Shown in pieces: positions 24,560-35,878 of a DNA stretch of 64,000 nt. The stretch lies in assembly GCA_037953625.1 (NCBI GenBank), contig CM075649.1, positions 78,353,290 through 78,417,289 on the forward strand, in the 5' to 3' direction. The notes beneath the pieces were generated by a model. It saw only the letters and a program-made list of their open reading frames with translations. It was not told the DNA's origin and ran no database searches. Position 1 is the first letter of the stretch. Each line of letters opens with the position of its first letter. Made by a program: the position numbers and the translations under genes. This DNA is from Crotalaria pallida (lineage: Eukaryota > Streptophyta > Magnoliopsida > Fabales > Fabaceae).

Positions 24560-25474
24560 GCACATGGAATATTGCTAAGAACAGCCCAACCTCTCAGACA
24601 AGTTCTTCATAAACCTGACCTAGCAGGTAGGATGGTTTCATGGTCTGTCGAACTATCCGAATTCGACATTACCTATGAACCGAGGAAGGCGATGAAATTT
24701 CAAGCTCTTGCCGATTTTGTCACCGAGTTCACCGATATCCCTTCGGACATCTCTCAAAATTTATGGTCAATGTATGTTGATGGATCAAGCAATAAAAAAG
24801 GAGCTGGAGCTGGGGTCATCATTGAAAACCCCGAGGGATTGTGCATGGAATACTCATTGAAGTTCGAGTTCCAAACGTCGAACAATCAAGCAGAATACGA
24901 GGCAGTTCTTGCAGGCCTCAAGATGGTTCATGAGTTCGGAGCAGAGCGAGTGTCAGTTTTCAGCGATTCACAACTAGTGGTTTCTCAGATCAAGGGTCAA
25001 TACTCGGCAAAGGATCCCATCCTACAAAAGTATCTTGAAGAGGTAAAGCGAATCATCTCAAACTTTTCAGGATTTGACATCTCCCATGTCCCGAGAGATT
25101 CAAATTCCCGAGCCGACATTTTATCCAAATTGGCAAGTACAAAGGGGTCGGAAAACAATAAAACGTTGGTACAAGAAACCATTCCCCGACCGAGTGTCAT
25201 TTTGGCTATCTCGTCATCTCAATCATGGATGGATCCACTTCTTACTTATTTGCAACATGGGTTCATCCCCCAAGATCAGGCAGAGGCTCGGAAGTTGGTT
25301 AAGAAGGCAGCTCAGTACACAGTTCTGAATGGAGTTCTGTACAAAAGAGGCTTTGGTTCCCCAATGCTCAGATGTGTCAACCCATCCCAAGCTGAGGAGA
25401 TACTGGAGGAGATTCACGGCGGAATTTGCAGCCACCATATGGGTGGAAAATCCCTTGCGAGAAAAGTAATCTGA
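24560..25474 (+). pseudogene. Tat second RNase H and integrase zinc finger start
   Basis: Same frame. After a linker (MVSWSVELSEFDITYEPRKA) comes a complete second RNase H with the acidic residues expected: D in MYVDGSSNKKGAGAGV, E in NNQAEYEAVLAGLK, D in VFSDSQLVVSQI and D in SNSRADILSKLAS. Having a decayed first and an intact second RNase H is characteristic of the Tat lineage. The HH part of the integrase zinc finger (EIHGGICSHHMGGKSLARKV) precedes TGA at 25472-25474. Confidence 0.92.
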
Positions 25475-26461
25475 GCGGGCTACTTTTGGCCTACACTGCA
25501 AAAAGACACCATGGAACATGTAAAGAAATGTGTTCAATGCCAGTTTCACAGCGACATTTACCAAAGACCTGCGGAGTAGCTACATTCTCCCGGTGCCCCT
25601 TGGCCCTTTTATCAATGGGGCATGGACATCATCGGGAAGTTTCCCACCGCACCAGGGCAACTCAAATTTGCGGTAGTGGCTATTGACTACTTCACAAAGT
25701 GGATTGAGGCGGTTCCGTTAGCAACAATCTCTACGGCCCGTATTCAATCTTTCTTTGTGAAGGAAACTATCTCTCGGTTCGGAGTGCCTCATGCCATAGT
25801 TACTGATAATGGATTGCAGTTTGCAGCCTCTCACTTTCAACAACTAGCAGCCGACCTGGGAATCACTCACTATTTCAGTTCTGTTGAACACCCACAGACA
25901 AATGGGTTAGCCGAAGCTGCCAACAGAACCATCTTGGATGGAATTAAAAAGAAACTCGGTAATGCAGCCGGCACTTGGGCGGATAAACTTCCGAGCGTCT
26001 TATGGTCACACAGGACAACTGTACACTCGTCTACAGGAGAGACTCCTTTTCGTTTGACATACAGCTGTGACGCAGTCATTCCAATCGAAAAGCGAATCCC
26101 TACCTTTAGGACGCTTGAACGTCCTTTAGGTACTAATGACCAATTGATCAGCAAAGAGCTCATTTTACTTGAGGAAATTCGAAAGAACGCCGCCGCTCAT
26201 GAAAGAAAAGTGAAGGAGCGGCAAGCTCGGGAATACAACAAAAAGGTTCGTCCACGAAGTTTTGAAGTTGGAGATTTAGTCCTTCGCCGAGCGGATATCG
26301 GCAAAGGAAATGCTGGAGTTGGAAAATTGAAGCCAAAGTGGGAAGGCCCATACCGAGTGAAGGCTAAATCTGGATCTGGTGCTTACAAATTGGAGACTCT
26401 CTCGGGCATGGAAATCAATAACAGCTGGAACGTGGCCAAACTCAGAGCTTATTACAGTTAA
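25475..26461 (+). pseudogene. Tat integrase
   Basis: Same frame. It starts with GYFWPTLQKD and the CC half of the zinc finger (KKCVQCQFHSD), then TAG at 25577-25579. The catalytic core follows: D in AIDYFTKWIEAVPL, D in IVTDNGLQFAA, E in HPQTNGLAEAANRTI; then WSHRTTVHSSTGETPF and the C-terminal LKPKWEGPYRVKAKSGSGAYKLETL and WNVAKLRAYY. The natural end is TAA at 26459-26461. No chromodomain is present, as expected for Tat. The core looks intact, but upstream stops prevent a full polyprotein. Confidence 0.93.
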
Positions 26462-27168
26462 GCACTTACTTTATTTTTCACTTTTTACAAATAGGTTAGT
26501 CTATTGCTCAAAAATGTTTAGGTCGAATAAACGAAGGGTAACATCCTTCTTAGCTTAGAGACAATTGTTAGGAATTAGTTGATAGATGAGCAACTTCATT
26601 TTTGTATTCTTTTATCAATAAAACGCATCAATTTCCTTGAAATTTTCTTACAAACATTGTGATGTGACATACGCCTCACTTCGTTCGGCTAGCCACCGAG
26701 CGAAGTCGAGATACAACTCTTTCCGAGAGTTTGACAACGTATCCATAGAACGCCCGAATTCAGGAAATTACTTTCCTTGTTTCGCGGTCCGAGGGTCCCG
26801 CTTCGGCTAAAGTCGGCGATCCGAGTTCTACTCACAATAAATTATACATACGATTGAAACGATCCCTTACCCAGTAAATTACAAACTGATCGGGCGGGAA
26901 TTAGCATTGCACTAAATATAAAGGGTCACGTGACAAACGAAACCCAAAAGTAACGAAAATAATCTACGCAACACAATTTGTACACAAGGCAAATTGATTA
27001 AAATTTAGCAGGAGCAAAAGTAAATTGTTCATGGCAGTCAAGAAGTATGCTCGAATACAACGAGCAACAAGTTAAAGCAAAAATTGTTCAAAATAGCTAA
27101 GTAAAGACGCTCGGTAACAGCGAGCAACAAAAAGTTAAACCCTACAAAAAAGCAACAAAAACTGATCA
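26462..27168. other. Spacer between pol and the antisense gene
   Basis: About 0.7 kb with no ORF of note, between two converging transcription units (gag-pol on plus, the extra gene on minus). 'gctcgg' and 'cgagcg' words recur in this part and elsewhere in the element. Polyadenylation signals for both genes would be expected here, but I did not identify them. Confidence 0.5.
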
Positions 27169-28313
27169 CTACTCAATATCAGATAGATCAATGTTGGAAT
27201 CATCGAAGTCAGGGGCTTCAGTCAATTCAACGAGAGGGTTTGGCAGATCCCCTGCTTGCAAATCAACTTCAGCCTTGGTCTCAAGGTCAATCAGCTTCCC
27301 GTTATCAACAGTGTGAAATGGATGAGCCCTCACTGCCCTGAACTCGGTCTCAGGATTCAGAACTTGAATCTGTTTAATCGCCGAAACAAAAGAATCATCA
27401 ACACTCTTACTCCAGTTGTAGAAGTTGGTGTCCGCCCTTTTCTTGTGTCGAAGTGCCTTCTCTTTCAATTTCTGGGCAACAGCAGCAGACCTCTCAACCT
27501 CAGCCTTCAGCTCGTCCATCTTCTGCCGACTCTCCTGCAATTCCTTCTTCAGTGCTTCCTCGGCCTCTTTCTTTTTATCCTCAGCAACCTTTTGGGAAAC
27601 CTTCAAAGAGTCCCTCTCCTTAATCAATTCATTTTTGTCAGCCTTTAAGTTTTCCAACTCATTTTTTATACGGTTCAGCTCATCCGAGAGGCTGGCCTCT
27701 TGAGCAGCAGACAATTCACGAGCCTCCTTTTGCTCGGCATTATAACCAGTGAAAAGACCATCAGGTTGCTTGGCCAAAAAATATGCAAGGTTAGCACCCC
27801 GAAGCAGATATTTGGCAAGAGTCATGTTGCAACGAGACCATTGGTCGGTAGAAAGAGTTCCAAAACGAGTACAGTCAGATTCAGAACAGATATATTGGCC
27901 AAACCTTTCGTCAAATTGTTGGTCCCATATAGACGTTTCTGGTGGGGTTGCAGCAGAAGATGGAGCATTGACAGAAGAAGGAACAGCGGCAGCCTTAGCA
28001 CTTGAACCCTCGACCCTCGGATTCGCACTATCAGATACTTTTTCTTTTCCTTTATCCAGCCGGCGGCGGCAAATTTGTGGTTGAAGGGGAGAAATGACTT
28101 GAACTTGGCTGCTAGGACCCAATGAAACCGTAGCGCCGACAGCCACCACGTTTGAAGTTGGCCGAGGGGATGCCTCGGTTGGAGAAGCAATTGGAGCGGA
28201 GGTACTTAAGCTCGGGGTACTTAAGCTTGAAGACCCGGAAGCCGCGCTCGTTGCAGGGGTCTTCCTCTTCCTTCCCCCTTGAAGTAAAGCAGACATCCGG
28301 GAAGCCATTTTTT
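27169..28313 (-). CDS. Antisense Tat gene, last exon: basic N-part and coiled coil
   Basis: About 380 codons from KMASRMSALLQGGRKRKT to DFDDSNIDLSDIE-stop. It has a Ser/Ala/Pro-rich low-complexity region, then WDQQFDERFGQYI, then a long coiled coil (roughly ELNRIKNELENLKADKNE to EKALRHKKRADTNF) rich in Glu, Lys and Leu heptads. An acceptor (ttccttcgcag) lies at 28314-28316; the upstream donor is at 28392/28391 and the phases join in frame. Extra antisense genes near the 3' LTR are known in Tat elements. Their role is unproven, and nuclear or regulatory functions are guesses. It could also be read from its own ATG at 28306. Confidence 0.75.
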
Positions 28314-28392
28314 CTGCGAAGGAAAAGAAAAATGGAGTAACATTAGAACGGATCAACTTAACAAATACAACAACCAAAAGAAAACAGTTTTA

Positions 28393-29221
28393 CCAAGTTC
28401 TGCTTTAACATCCGATGAAGGGATGTTCACAATGTCCTTTGTTTCTATCATCCCATTAGATTTCATGTAACTCTCAACTGCTCGGCACACCTCCTTCTCA
28501 TGTTCAGCCAGTTCTTTCCAATCTGATGAGTACGAGGCAATCGATCGGTTAAAAAAGCTCGCAGACCACTGGAGAGGAAACAGTGGAATTGGTCGGGTTT
28601 CACCAGGACGGGTGAACCAGCAAACTCCATTGCCGACAAAATTGTATTTGAAGAAAAAAGGTTTAAAACCCTTCCAAGATTCAGAATACTTGGTGAAAAG
28701 AGTATAGCCATTGCGGGACTTCATAGAGACCCAAGGTCGTCTTACTGATCATTTCTCAAAGGTGTTGCATTGAGGGGCAAATAGATAGAAAAAAATCGGA
28801 AGAATGCAGGACCACTCCATGGCTGAACACACCTGCTGGAAGCCCCTCACAAATGCCCAAGCATTGGGATGCAGCTGGGAAGGGGCCACTCTCAAAGTAT
28901 TTAAAACACCTATTTCAAAATCGGTAAAGGGCATCCTAATCCCTAACCGAGTAACAACTTCTTCATAAAAATAAAAACCAGGACTACCTGCCGGAATTTG
29001 ACTGCAGACCCGTTCATTCAAACCCACCGGACTAACAGAATAAAGATTCCCAGTGTTATCTCCAGGACATGGTAAAATTATAGCCCGAGTTTGTTCTAAT
29101 GACTCTTCCGTTGAAAGCACGGAACGAATACCGAGAACCTCTTGGTCCACCCAATCGTACTCAGCTGCATCTGGGGGAGGTGGATAGAGTTCAGGATTAG
29201 TGATACACTTTCTCTTCATAC
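28393..29221 (-). CDS. Antisense Tat gene, middle exon: 'putative gypsy type transposon' domain
   Basis: An ATG lies at 29217-29219, just inside an acceptor (ttttcctcag at 29222-29231). The reading frame includes MPFTDFEIGVLNTLRVAPSQ and LHPNAWAFVRGFQQVCSAM, which I recognise as the plant domain called Transposase_28 / putative gypsy type transposon in Pfam (named from memory; a profile search would confirm). The frame continues through WVSMKSRNGYTLFTKYSESWKGFK to a donor (ACTTG|GTAAAAC at 28392). One in-frame TGA at 28749-28751 interrupts it, so this copy probably makes no full protein. The phase-1 exon end matches the next exon. Confidence 0.72.
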
Positions 29222-29289
29222 CTGAGGAAAAGGGGGCACACTTGGAGTCAGAAGCAGAAAAACTTAACTATTTCAGATCAAATACTTAC

Positions 29290-29541
29290 GGATACGGTCG
29301 GTTGGAGAACACCTCCCTTTCAGGGCAGAATTTTCCCAAACCGACTGAAATGTCTAATACCTCTCTGTTGCTTGCTTAACCTCCTCTGTTCTACCCTCTC
29401 GGCAATCCTATAGTGAATCACACCCTGCCTGAACTCTTTCAAAGTCTGAGGAAAACGCATGGCTATCGGTTTAACACAAATTTCTGGGTTTCCTCCTTTA
29501 TGTGTTCTTGGAACATCAGAGTTTACAGATTCCTCACTCAT
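29290..29541 (-). CDS. Antisense Tat gene, probable first exon (disrupted)
   Basis: An ORF starts MSEESVNSDVPRTHKGG at 29541 and includes IAMRFPQTLKEFRQGV. A good donor (ATCC|GTAAGTATT) lies at 29289, and splicing to 29221 would remove 68 bp. The reading frame that fits the next exon differs from the ATG frame near 29340, so there is a small indel or an unrecognised mini-intron. I have no domain match for this exon. Confidence 0.45.
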
Positions 29542-30428
29542 GATAAACGCCGCTTCAGTACCAACCCTAAGAAGTTAAGTGCAGCAAAATGTAAAACAGA
29601 CCTAAGCAACGCTACGACGATCACTCAGTAAACATTAAAGGGGGATGAAGAACTTCGAAGGGCAAATAGGGTATACTATAACAGTGATTTGGAACAACAA
29701 TGATTTGGGGTTTGTTCGAACCCTAGAAAAATCTTTTCAAAACTCAGGGAAGAAGAACCAGTGAAGATGCATTAAAAAGAAAGTTCTCAGCACATAAATA
29801 CAACAGATGGCAGAAACGAACACATGCAAAGAATCTAAAACAAGCAGAGAAGAAAGATAAAATAATTGAAGAAAAGCAGAAATTCATTACCTGATATCAG
29901 TGAATAATCAAGAAATCGAAGAAGCGAGGATCACGAAGTGAGAAAACACACTCAATGTAGTGAGGAAAACTGGAATGACAACAAGAACGCCTTTGATGAA
30001 ATCTGGCTTCGATGATCAAGGTTACAGAAAAGTGATGAACAGAGGTGAGAGAGTTTAAATGGTTTCTGAAGTTTGTTAGAATGAATTTTGAAAAACCGCC
30101 CTTTGGAATTCATCTTAAAAACTTCCCTCCACTATCTCAAAAGACTTGGGCCTAAGTTAGAAAAAGCCCATTTACGGCAAAAGTTAATACGTGGCACCCC
30201 CAGCAGGTTTGAAATCATAACGTTCCATTTCCCAGTAAAAGTAAAGGACACGTGTAGGCGCAAATAGAGCTGAGGGGTCACGTCTAGGTCAATCAAACGA
30301 CAGCTCTGATAAAAGCACAAGAATGCTCGGGCACCTCTTTTAATCAGCAAAGTTCAGTCGGAAAAACGGTTCGCTCGTCTCATTAATTCAGCAGGGCTCA
30401 AATCACCCAACCGAGCTTGGGGGGCTTA
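29542..30428. other. Tat element 3' region, probable promoter side of the antisense gene
   Basis: Non-coding by my reading. It would contain the promoter and 5' leader of the antisense gene and, on the plus strand, the 3' untranslated region. It ends in the polypurine tract before the LTR (tggggggc at 30417-30424). Confidence 0.5.
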
Positions 30429-31004
30429 TGTAGCGGATTTATAGAAGACCGAGCGTCGACCGACCGAGAGCCTCATTACCCTTACTAGTATGATACTGAT
30501 ACGGGCCAACGATCGGATACTTACACCGAGCAAACTGGGTTTCTACATGTAGGTCACGTACCGATGAGGTTAACACCGAGCACAGGACTTTCAATCTGAT
30601 CCTTATCGTTTACAGCCTCATCAAACCGTAACTACTCCTAGATTCCCACGACTCTTGGTTAGATAAAACAACATTGGATAAGGTCTATCACTTACAGGAT
30701 TTATGGATATGATCTTATCATAACCTCTACAAATCCTACATGAATTCTATCTCTACAGAAGGCTCATCAGAACGGCCCACAACACACAGGTAATCCCCTA
30801 TAAGAACCACCATGCTATAGGGGCTAAGATACGTCTTCTCATCCCTAAGTTGACACTAGCACACACATTGTTGACTAGGGAGAACCTGTTTATCCCAACG
30901 GGATATTCAGAAATCCTAAAAAGTCCTATATTAACATCTTAGCTGGGATCATTCTTCAAGGCTCTTCCATAGCTTTAAGGTTGATCTTGGTTAAGGACAC
31001 GACA
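30429..31004 (+). repeat. 3' LTR of the Tat element
   Basis: 576 bp, TGTAGCGG...GGACACGACA, followed by GTAAT (31005-31009). Differences from the 5' LTR by eye: near positions 6 and 17, one missing A after 'gatac', and single changes in 'ccttat(t/c)gttt', 'gctaag(g/a)tacg' and 'cccaac(t/g)gg'. Confidence 0.93.
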
Positions 31005-31009
31005 GTAAT

Positions 31010-31686
31010 GTGTTACGTGACAAAGCAATAACCCCTAATTATAGAAGATTCAATCCTAATTAAACAACATAAATCAGAAAATATCTATACTATTATATAA
31101 AGAAAACACATTTTTTAACTAAAACAACTAAAAAACAGTTAAAATGTATGTAATTTTGTAATTCCTCAAAATAGCCTTATCATAATAAACTACCAAGAGC
31201 AGTTGCAAAAAATAAACACAAAAAAGAGCAGTTTCAAAAAGAAGTTACTGCAGAAAAAAATAACTGTTGCCGACCTTCAAGGATCCTACAATCTTCCAAG
31301 CTAGTATGAACCAAGATATAAAGTAGGCCAAACACCGGTGAAAGAACCTAGCGATGATCCATAATGATCGATGCGTTGATTCAAGAAGTTTCCTTCCTTT
31401 GCTGCTGTTACATGCCATTGCCACTCCTTATAAGGCACATCACCAACTACTTTACCCCATTTGCACGTTTTAATATTAGAAGATAGTAGGTACTCCCTGA
31501 TACAAGGGAACACGCAGCAAATAAGAACATACCCAGATTTTAACATCTGTAATGTATAGTGCTTTTTAATCCATTCTCCCATTTTCACTTCCTCCTCCAT
31601 GTTTCTATCTCTCTTAATTATTCTCTTTTTTATTTGTTTTTTTTAAATATATTTTGTTAATTTCTTATTATCTTCTTTTTTTTTTT
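31010..31686. other. Intergenic stretch with one unassigned ORF
   Basis: AT-rich host-like sequence directly after the Tat insertion site; 12.9-14.0 kb is its other flank. A 99-codon minus ORF (31301-31600, starting MEEEVKMGEWIKKHYTLQML) has ordinary protein-like composition, but I do not recognise it. It could be a gene fragment or chance. Confidence 0.4.
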
Positions 31687-31787
31687 TTGCTAGAGGATCA
31701 AGTAGTGTACCTTTTGCAAAGAACCCTTGACAACTATGTGAGGGGTCTCAACAAAGAAGCCCTCAAAATCAGTGTCTGGAAAGGCAG
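31687..31787 (+). pseudogene. Orphan first exon of a VPS13-like (chorein N-terminal) gene
   Basis: The frame reads LLEDQVVYLLQRTLDNYVRG then LNKEALKISVWKG, the extreme N-terminus of plant VPS13-type bridge-like lipid-transfer proteins. It ends at a plausible donor (ggcag|gttcac at 31788). The codon where the start Met belongs is TTG (31687-31689), preceded by a T-run. No further VPS13 exon is visible within the following kilobases on this strand. It is best read as a start-less gene fragment. An intact upstream start via an unseen exon cannot be excluded. Confidence 0.7.
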
Positions 31788-31910
31788 GTTCACATGTTCA
31801 TTTTCTTCTTCCTATTCTTTTACTCCAATGAAATGCTAGAAATTTAGTATTAAGTTTTCAAAAAAAAAAATAATCATAAGAAGAAGAATAAATTTAGTAT
31901 GAAGTTTTCC

Positions 31911-31942
<32 letters not shown>

Positions 31943-32057
31943 TTTAGTATGAAGAAATTTCATTAATTTTGGGATGGTTATGTTATTTACCATGTAACGA
32001 AGTATAATTTTCACACATCTAATTGATCTGAAGTTTAGTGCGAGGAACTGCAAGGTA

Positions 32058-32238
32058 CTCCCTCTGGTCCTTATTATAGGGCATATTTAACCGAATTACA
32101 CATTATGAGAATATATTGTAACATTACAATTTTACCCTCTAAACTTTTCTTGAAAAATTCACACTCATTAATGAACAACAAAAACACATAGATAGATAAA
32201 CCTTCTAGAATGTGACCTATAATAAGGACCGGAGGGAG
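32058..32238. mobile_element. Stowaway-like MITE (181 bp), TA duplication
   Basis: The left end CTCCCTCTGGTCCTTATTAT and right end ATAATAAGGACCGGAGGGAG are near-perfect inverted repeats, flanked by TA on both sides (32056-32057 and 32239-32240). Size, ends and TA target fit the Tc1/mariner-related Stowaway type. Confidence 0.88.
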
Positions 32239-32240
32239 TA

Positions 32241-33669
32241 ACTACTTTTGTATTTTTTAGTATTTGATTTGATCTTATCCGCAGGATTCCATTTAATGTG
32301 AGCAACCGTTTTCCTTTTCTTTTTTTTCTTTGAAATTCATTTTTTTGGCTGAATACATGGAATCATATATATACATATACAGTGTGCTAGTTGAATCATT
32401 GCGGCCAAACCAAAATGAAGGGAGATGCTAATGTAAGATTGATGGGAGGGTGAAATGGGCATCATCTGATGGGGGCATAATGCAGTAAACTTATCAATGT
32501 TGTTATGCCTTGGACTATAGATGACTGAGGCTAAACAAAATCTTAGCATCATTATCATTCCATATTTTTTACATTTATCATTCCATCATTATCAATGTAA
32601 CCAATTAATTTTATCTTATTTTTTTGGGAGGTACTGTTGGATGAGTGTGATTGATATCTTCATCTTATCCTTTTGTATCATCTTTTTATCATCTTATCTC
32701 TTTTTTAAAAAAATAAAATAAAAAATCGCGTTAGTTATAAAAAAAACAAAAAATTACTTAGAAACACGGTACTTTTTTAATTAGCATATTTATCATTATA
32801 TGTTAAGTAAAACATATATATTAGTATGGTTGTTATTTATGGCGTTAGTTATAAAAAAAAAAAAATACTAAGAAACACAGTACTTTTTTAATTAGCATAT
32901 CTTATCATTATATGTTAAGTAAAACATATATGTTAGTATGGTTGTTATTTATAGATAAATACGGTACTTTTTTAACAAAAAAAGAAATAGTAACTCCTTT
33001 TTTTATTCATTCAAAATATAAAAACGATGCTAAGAAAAATATTTCAATACAAGATAAAAATATATTTATCATTTAAAAAAAAGATAATGATATATTTGTT
33101 TGATCTATACCATAATAGATAAAAATAAATTAATTAATACAAAGGAAAAACAACTCAATTATAAATATAGGTACAATTCTGAAAGTAAATTACTCAGGAA
33201 ACGACATCAAGTGTTTCACCCCACACGGTACATGCTTTCTTTCTTTCCAAACCAGGAGAAGAAAATGAATTATAAATAATAAGCATCTTTAACCTATAAA
33301 TAACATTCATAAAAACCGATTTTTCGATATATCATTATACTATAAAAACCGATTTTTCGATATATCATTATACTATAAATAACTCTTTACGACAATAATA
33401 CGACAATTAAAAAATGCCTATAAAGAAAATAATAAGATTTTAAAAAAAAAAATCTTAATATTGCTTCGCCCTTTACGCAAAAATATATTCTAAAGATCAA
33501 CGAAAGATATTTCAATAAAAATTTTAATATATTCTAACATAGATCTTTCATGAAACCTAAATATATTCATTTCAGGAAAAAAAACACTAAATATATTCAA
33601 GATAATCCTAATTGATTCTATCATTCAAACAACAGTCACTAAACCTAAGATCAAACATGAATACTCCCT

Positions 33670-33672
<3 letters not shown>
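32241..33672. other. AT-rich intergenic DNA with local duplications
   Basis: No gene recognised. It holds an imperfect tandem duplication of about 115 bp at 32729-32960 (marked by 'acggtactttttta' or similar and 'ttatcattatatgttaagta') and a perfect tandem duplication of about 36 bp at 33308-33377 ('ccgatttttcgatatatc' twice). Confidence 0.6.

Positions 33673-33706
<34 letters not shown>
33673..33706. repeat. Poly(A) tract
   Basis: About 31 A residues, 7 bp beyond the stop codon of the minus-strand CCDC22-like gene, where it reads as poly(T). It therefore cannot be the gene's own copied poly(A) tail. Confidence 0.9.
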
Positions 33707-33709
<3 letters not shown>

Positions 33710-33712
33710 AAG

Positions 33713-35878
33713 TTATTCATTGTCCCTAATAATGGCATCAAGATCAGCTTGTACTTTGCTCATATCTAAGCTTCTGGAAGTTGTGGTTGCCATTTTCATT
33801 TCATACTCAGCTATTTCTCTCTTAATTCTATCACTTGCCAGAATTTTATCAGATATTTGTCCAAAACCATCATGGATGCTAGCAAGGAGTCTATAAACCT
33901 GTTTGCCTGTCAGATCTTTCTTCACTTCTCTGCAGGCAAAAGAAACTTATTTTGGTGAAAAACAAAATCAACCAAACGAATTCACAGTTAATCTACTGTT
34001 ATATTTACGGGTGCTTCATTCTCTCTTCATCTCCTTGTTCCTCCTTATATTTCCATTTTATTACTTCATTGTTGTGTGCGCATATGCATGAGAATACCTG
34101 TCTCAGTGTGAGAAAGCGCCTAGCAATAATAAAACTTTCATACCTATAGACAATTTCATCTGCAAGAGTGTATGTCCGATGTAAGCGCTCCCGGATAGAA
34201 TTACTCTCCAATTGAACCTCCCTAGTTTCTTTTAAGATCCGCTCAATATCAGCATCTTGTTTTCGGCTATTTTTCGTAATCTCCTTTATCCGGTCAGTAT
34301 AGGATTTCCTGGATTCCACTTTTTGCTGCTTCCTGAGATCTGCAGAAAGTTCCAAATGTTCCTCCTCCCTAGAGAGAGAGAGAGAGAGAAAGAATCCGAG
34401 TCAAAAATGGATATGCATGTTCCCAGTAAATCTGATTACGTGAAAGCATCAATTGAAAAAGCCATGCACAATTAAGCCATACACAATTAAGCCAGAAAGT
34501 TTGGCACATCCATTAGATACAAAATGTCTCACAAATCAAAGTTCTTGAGCATTTACAGACTCTATAAAAGTAAAAGAGACAAGACAAGTCAAAGCTTGCT
34601 GATGATTCCAGCTTAGCACTAGAGCCAATGTGCTATTGATTTCTTCCAGCAGAGGCTTGACTTAAACCATTGGTAAACTATGAATTTTGAACTTGCTTTT
34701 CTTAAGAATTTGGTTTCAGTTGGCTAAAAGAAGCAAAAGGAAGTACTATTGGATATACCTCTTTATAATTTCAGATAAAATGAACTGTTCTTCCTGCTGC
34801 AATTCTCTCAACTTTTGGAGCATTTCTAGTGCATCTGGATTGTTTGAAAATAGAGACTCCTCGAGACTTTTCTTTTTCTCTTCCAAGGGTCTTCGTACAG
34901 CATCCCTGGGACACAATTAAATCCACTGAAGTTAACAACCTTTTCATCGCTCACATTCTCTTACAATAAAGAAAATAACTCTGGGCTCAAGAAATATCAA
35001 GGTTTAAATTAGACCTATAATATGTCTTTTTAGTTGGAGGACCAAATATGAACAACGAAATATTCAATGCAGTACCTATGCTGATCTAAAATTGAAGTAA
35101 ATCCTATTATAGAAATGTGTATCAACTATAGCAATATTTGGTAAATTTCACATGAACATTTTGACTTACCATTTAGAGTCCAAATTCAGAAGGTGATGCC
35201 TTTTAGCTTGTAGTTGTTCATTCAACTGGTCAAGGTAGAAGTCAATAGAATGTTCGTTATTAAATGCCATTTCAGCTGCTGCTGCCATCAGTTCTAATTC
35301 TTGTTCAAGATGCTCTAGTTCTGAAGTCCTTACAGTTACTTCATCAACAAGTTCTTTCTCCTGAATTTGAAAATGATCGGTTTAAATCTTATCTGGTTAA
35401 GCAATAAGCCTAAAGAAAAAAAATTGCATCAGCTATATATTTCAATTTTGAATGTGCAATACTCACTATAGACAAAATAAAACCTTTAATACACATTCAA
35501 TAATTCCTCTTTGTACTACACATTTCACGTGTTTGGCAATATCAGATCTAGAAACATGAGAGGGCTGAATATAGACATATTTTCCTCTAGAGATCAGCTT
35601 AAGATAAGTATATCACGAGACTCCTTTAGGGAGATACCTGTTGTTTTGAGACAGTCAAATGCCCATTACCAATATGAGCAGCATTCTCCTCATTTCCAAA
35701 TGAACCTCTTCCAGCATCAACCTGTCTTTCATCCTTGCTAAAATCTTCCATCCTGGAGTTGGATTCATCATCAGCAATCGCTACATCCATTTCTTTTGGA
35801 TGATGACAAGTTTTGTTGGCCTCATTGGTAGAGGTGGCAGCGTTGGCGCTCTCTGTTCCAGATGATTGTGTCTCCATT
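33713..35878 (-). CDS. CCDC22: CCDC22-like coiled-coil protein, C-terminal region, 5 exons
   Basis: Exons on the minus strand: 35878-35638, 35360-35170, 34905-34759, 34368-34144 and 33929-33713. All introns have GT-AG ends and compatible phases, giving 339 codons from METQSSGTES to LDAIIRDNE. The last two exons (ERILKETREVQLESNSIRER, LHRTYTLADEIVYR, VYRLLASIHDGFGQI) match the conserved C-terminus of CCDC22, a subunit of the endosomal CCC/Commander recycling complex. Most of the product is predicted coiled coil. The NN-CH domain expected at the N-terminus is missing. The ATG at 35877 sits one base inside an acceptor, so it may be an internal Met in a gene that has lost its 5' exons. An expressed truncated form is possible. 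Confidence 0.8.

Larger units (their letters stand above)
14014..31004 (+). mobile_element. Tat-lineage Ty3/gypsy element, nearly complete, duplication GTAAT
   Basis: The element is bounded by TGTAG...GACA LTRs and flanked by GTAAT at 14009-14013 and 31005-31009. Removing the nested LTR 15887-21878 and its duplication leaves about 11.0 kb. It has a primer-binding site, single-frame gag-pol on the plus strand, an antisense spliced gene, a polypurine tract (taking in tggggggc at about 30417-30424) and two short LTRs. By eye the LTRs differ at about five substitutions and one indel in roughly 577 bp, implying a fairly young insertion. The duplicated RNase H, the TGGCGCCGACTGTGG primer site and the antisense gene point to the Tat group. 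Four in-frame stops plus the insertion make this copy non-autonomous. Confidence 0.92.

Noticed and set aside
31301..31600. 99-codon minus ORF as a real gene
   Set aside because: No recognisable family, no supporting splice or promoter evidence; mentioned only in the intergenic entry.
33673..33706. Poly(A) tail of a processed retrogene
   Set aside because: The adjacent CCDC22-like gene is on the opposite strand and retains introns.
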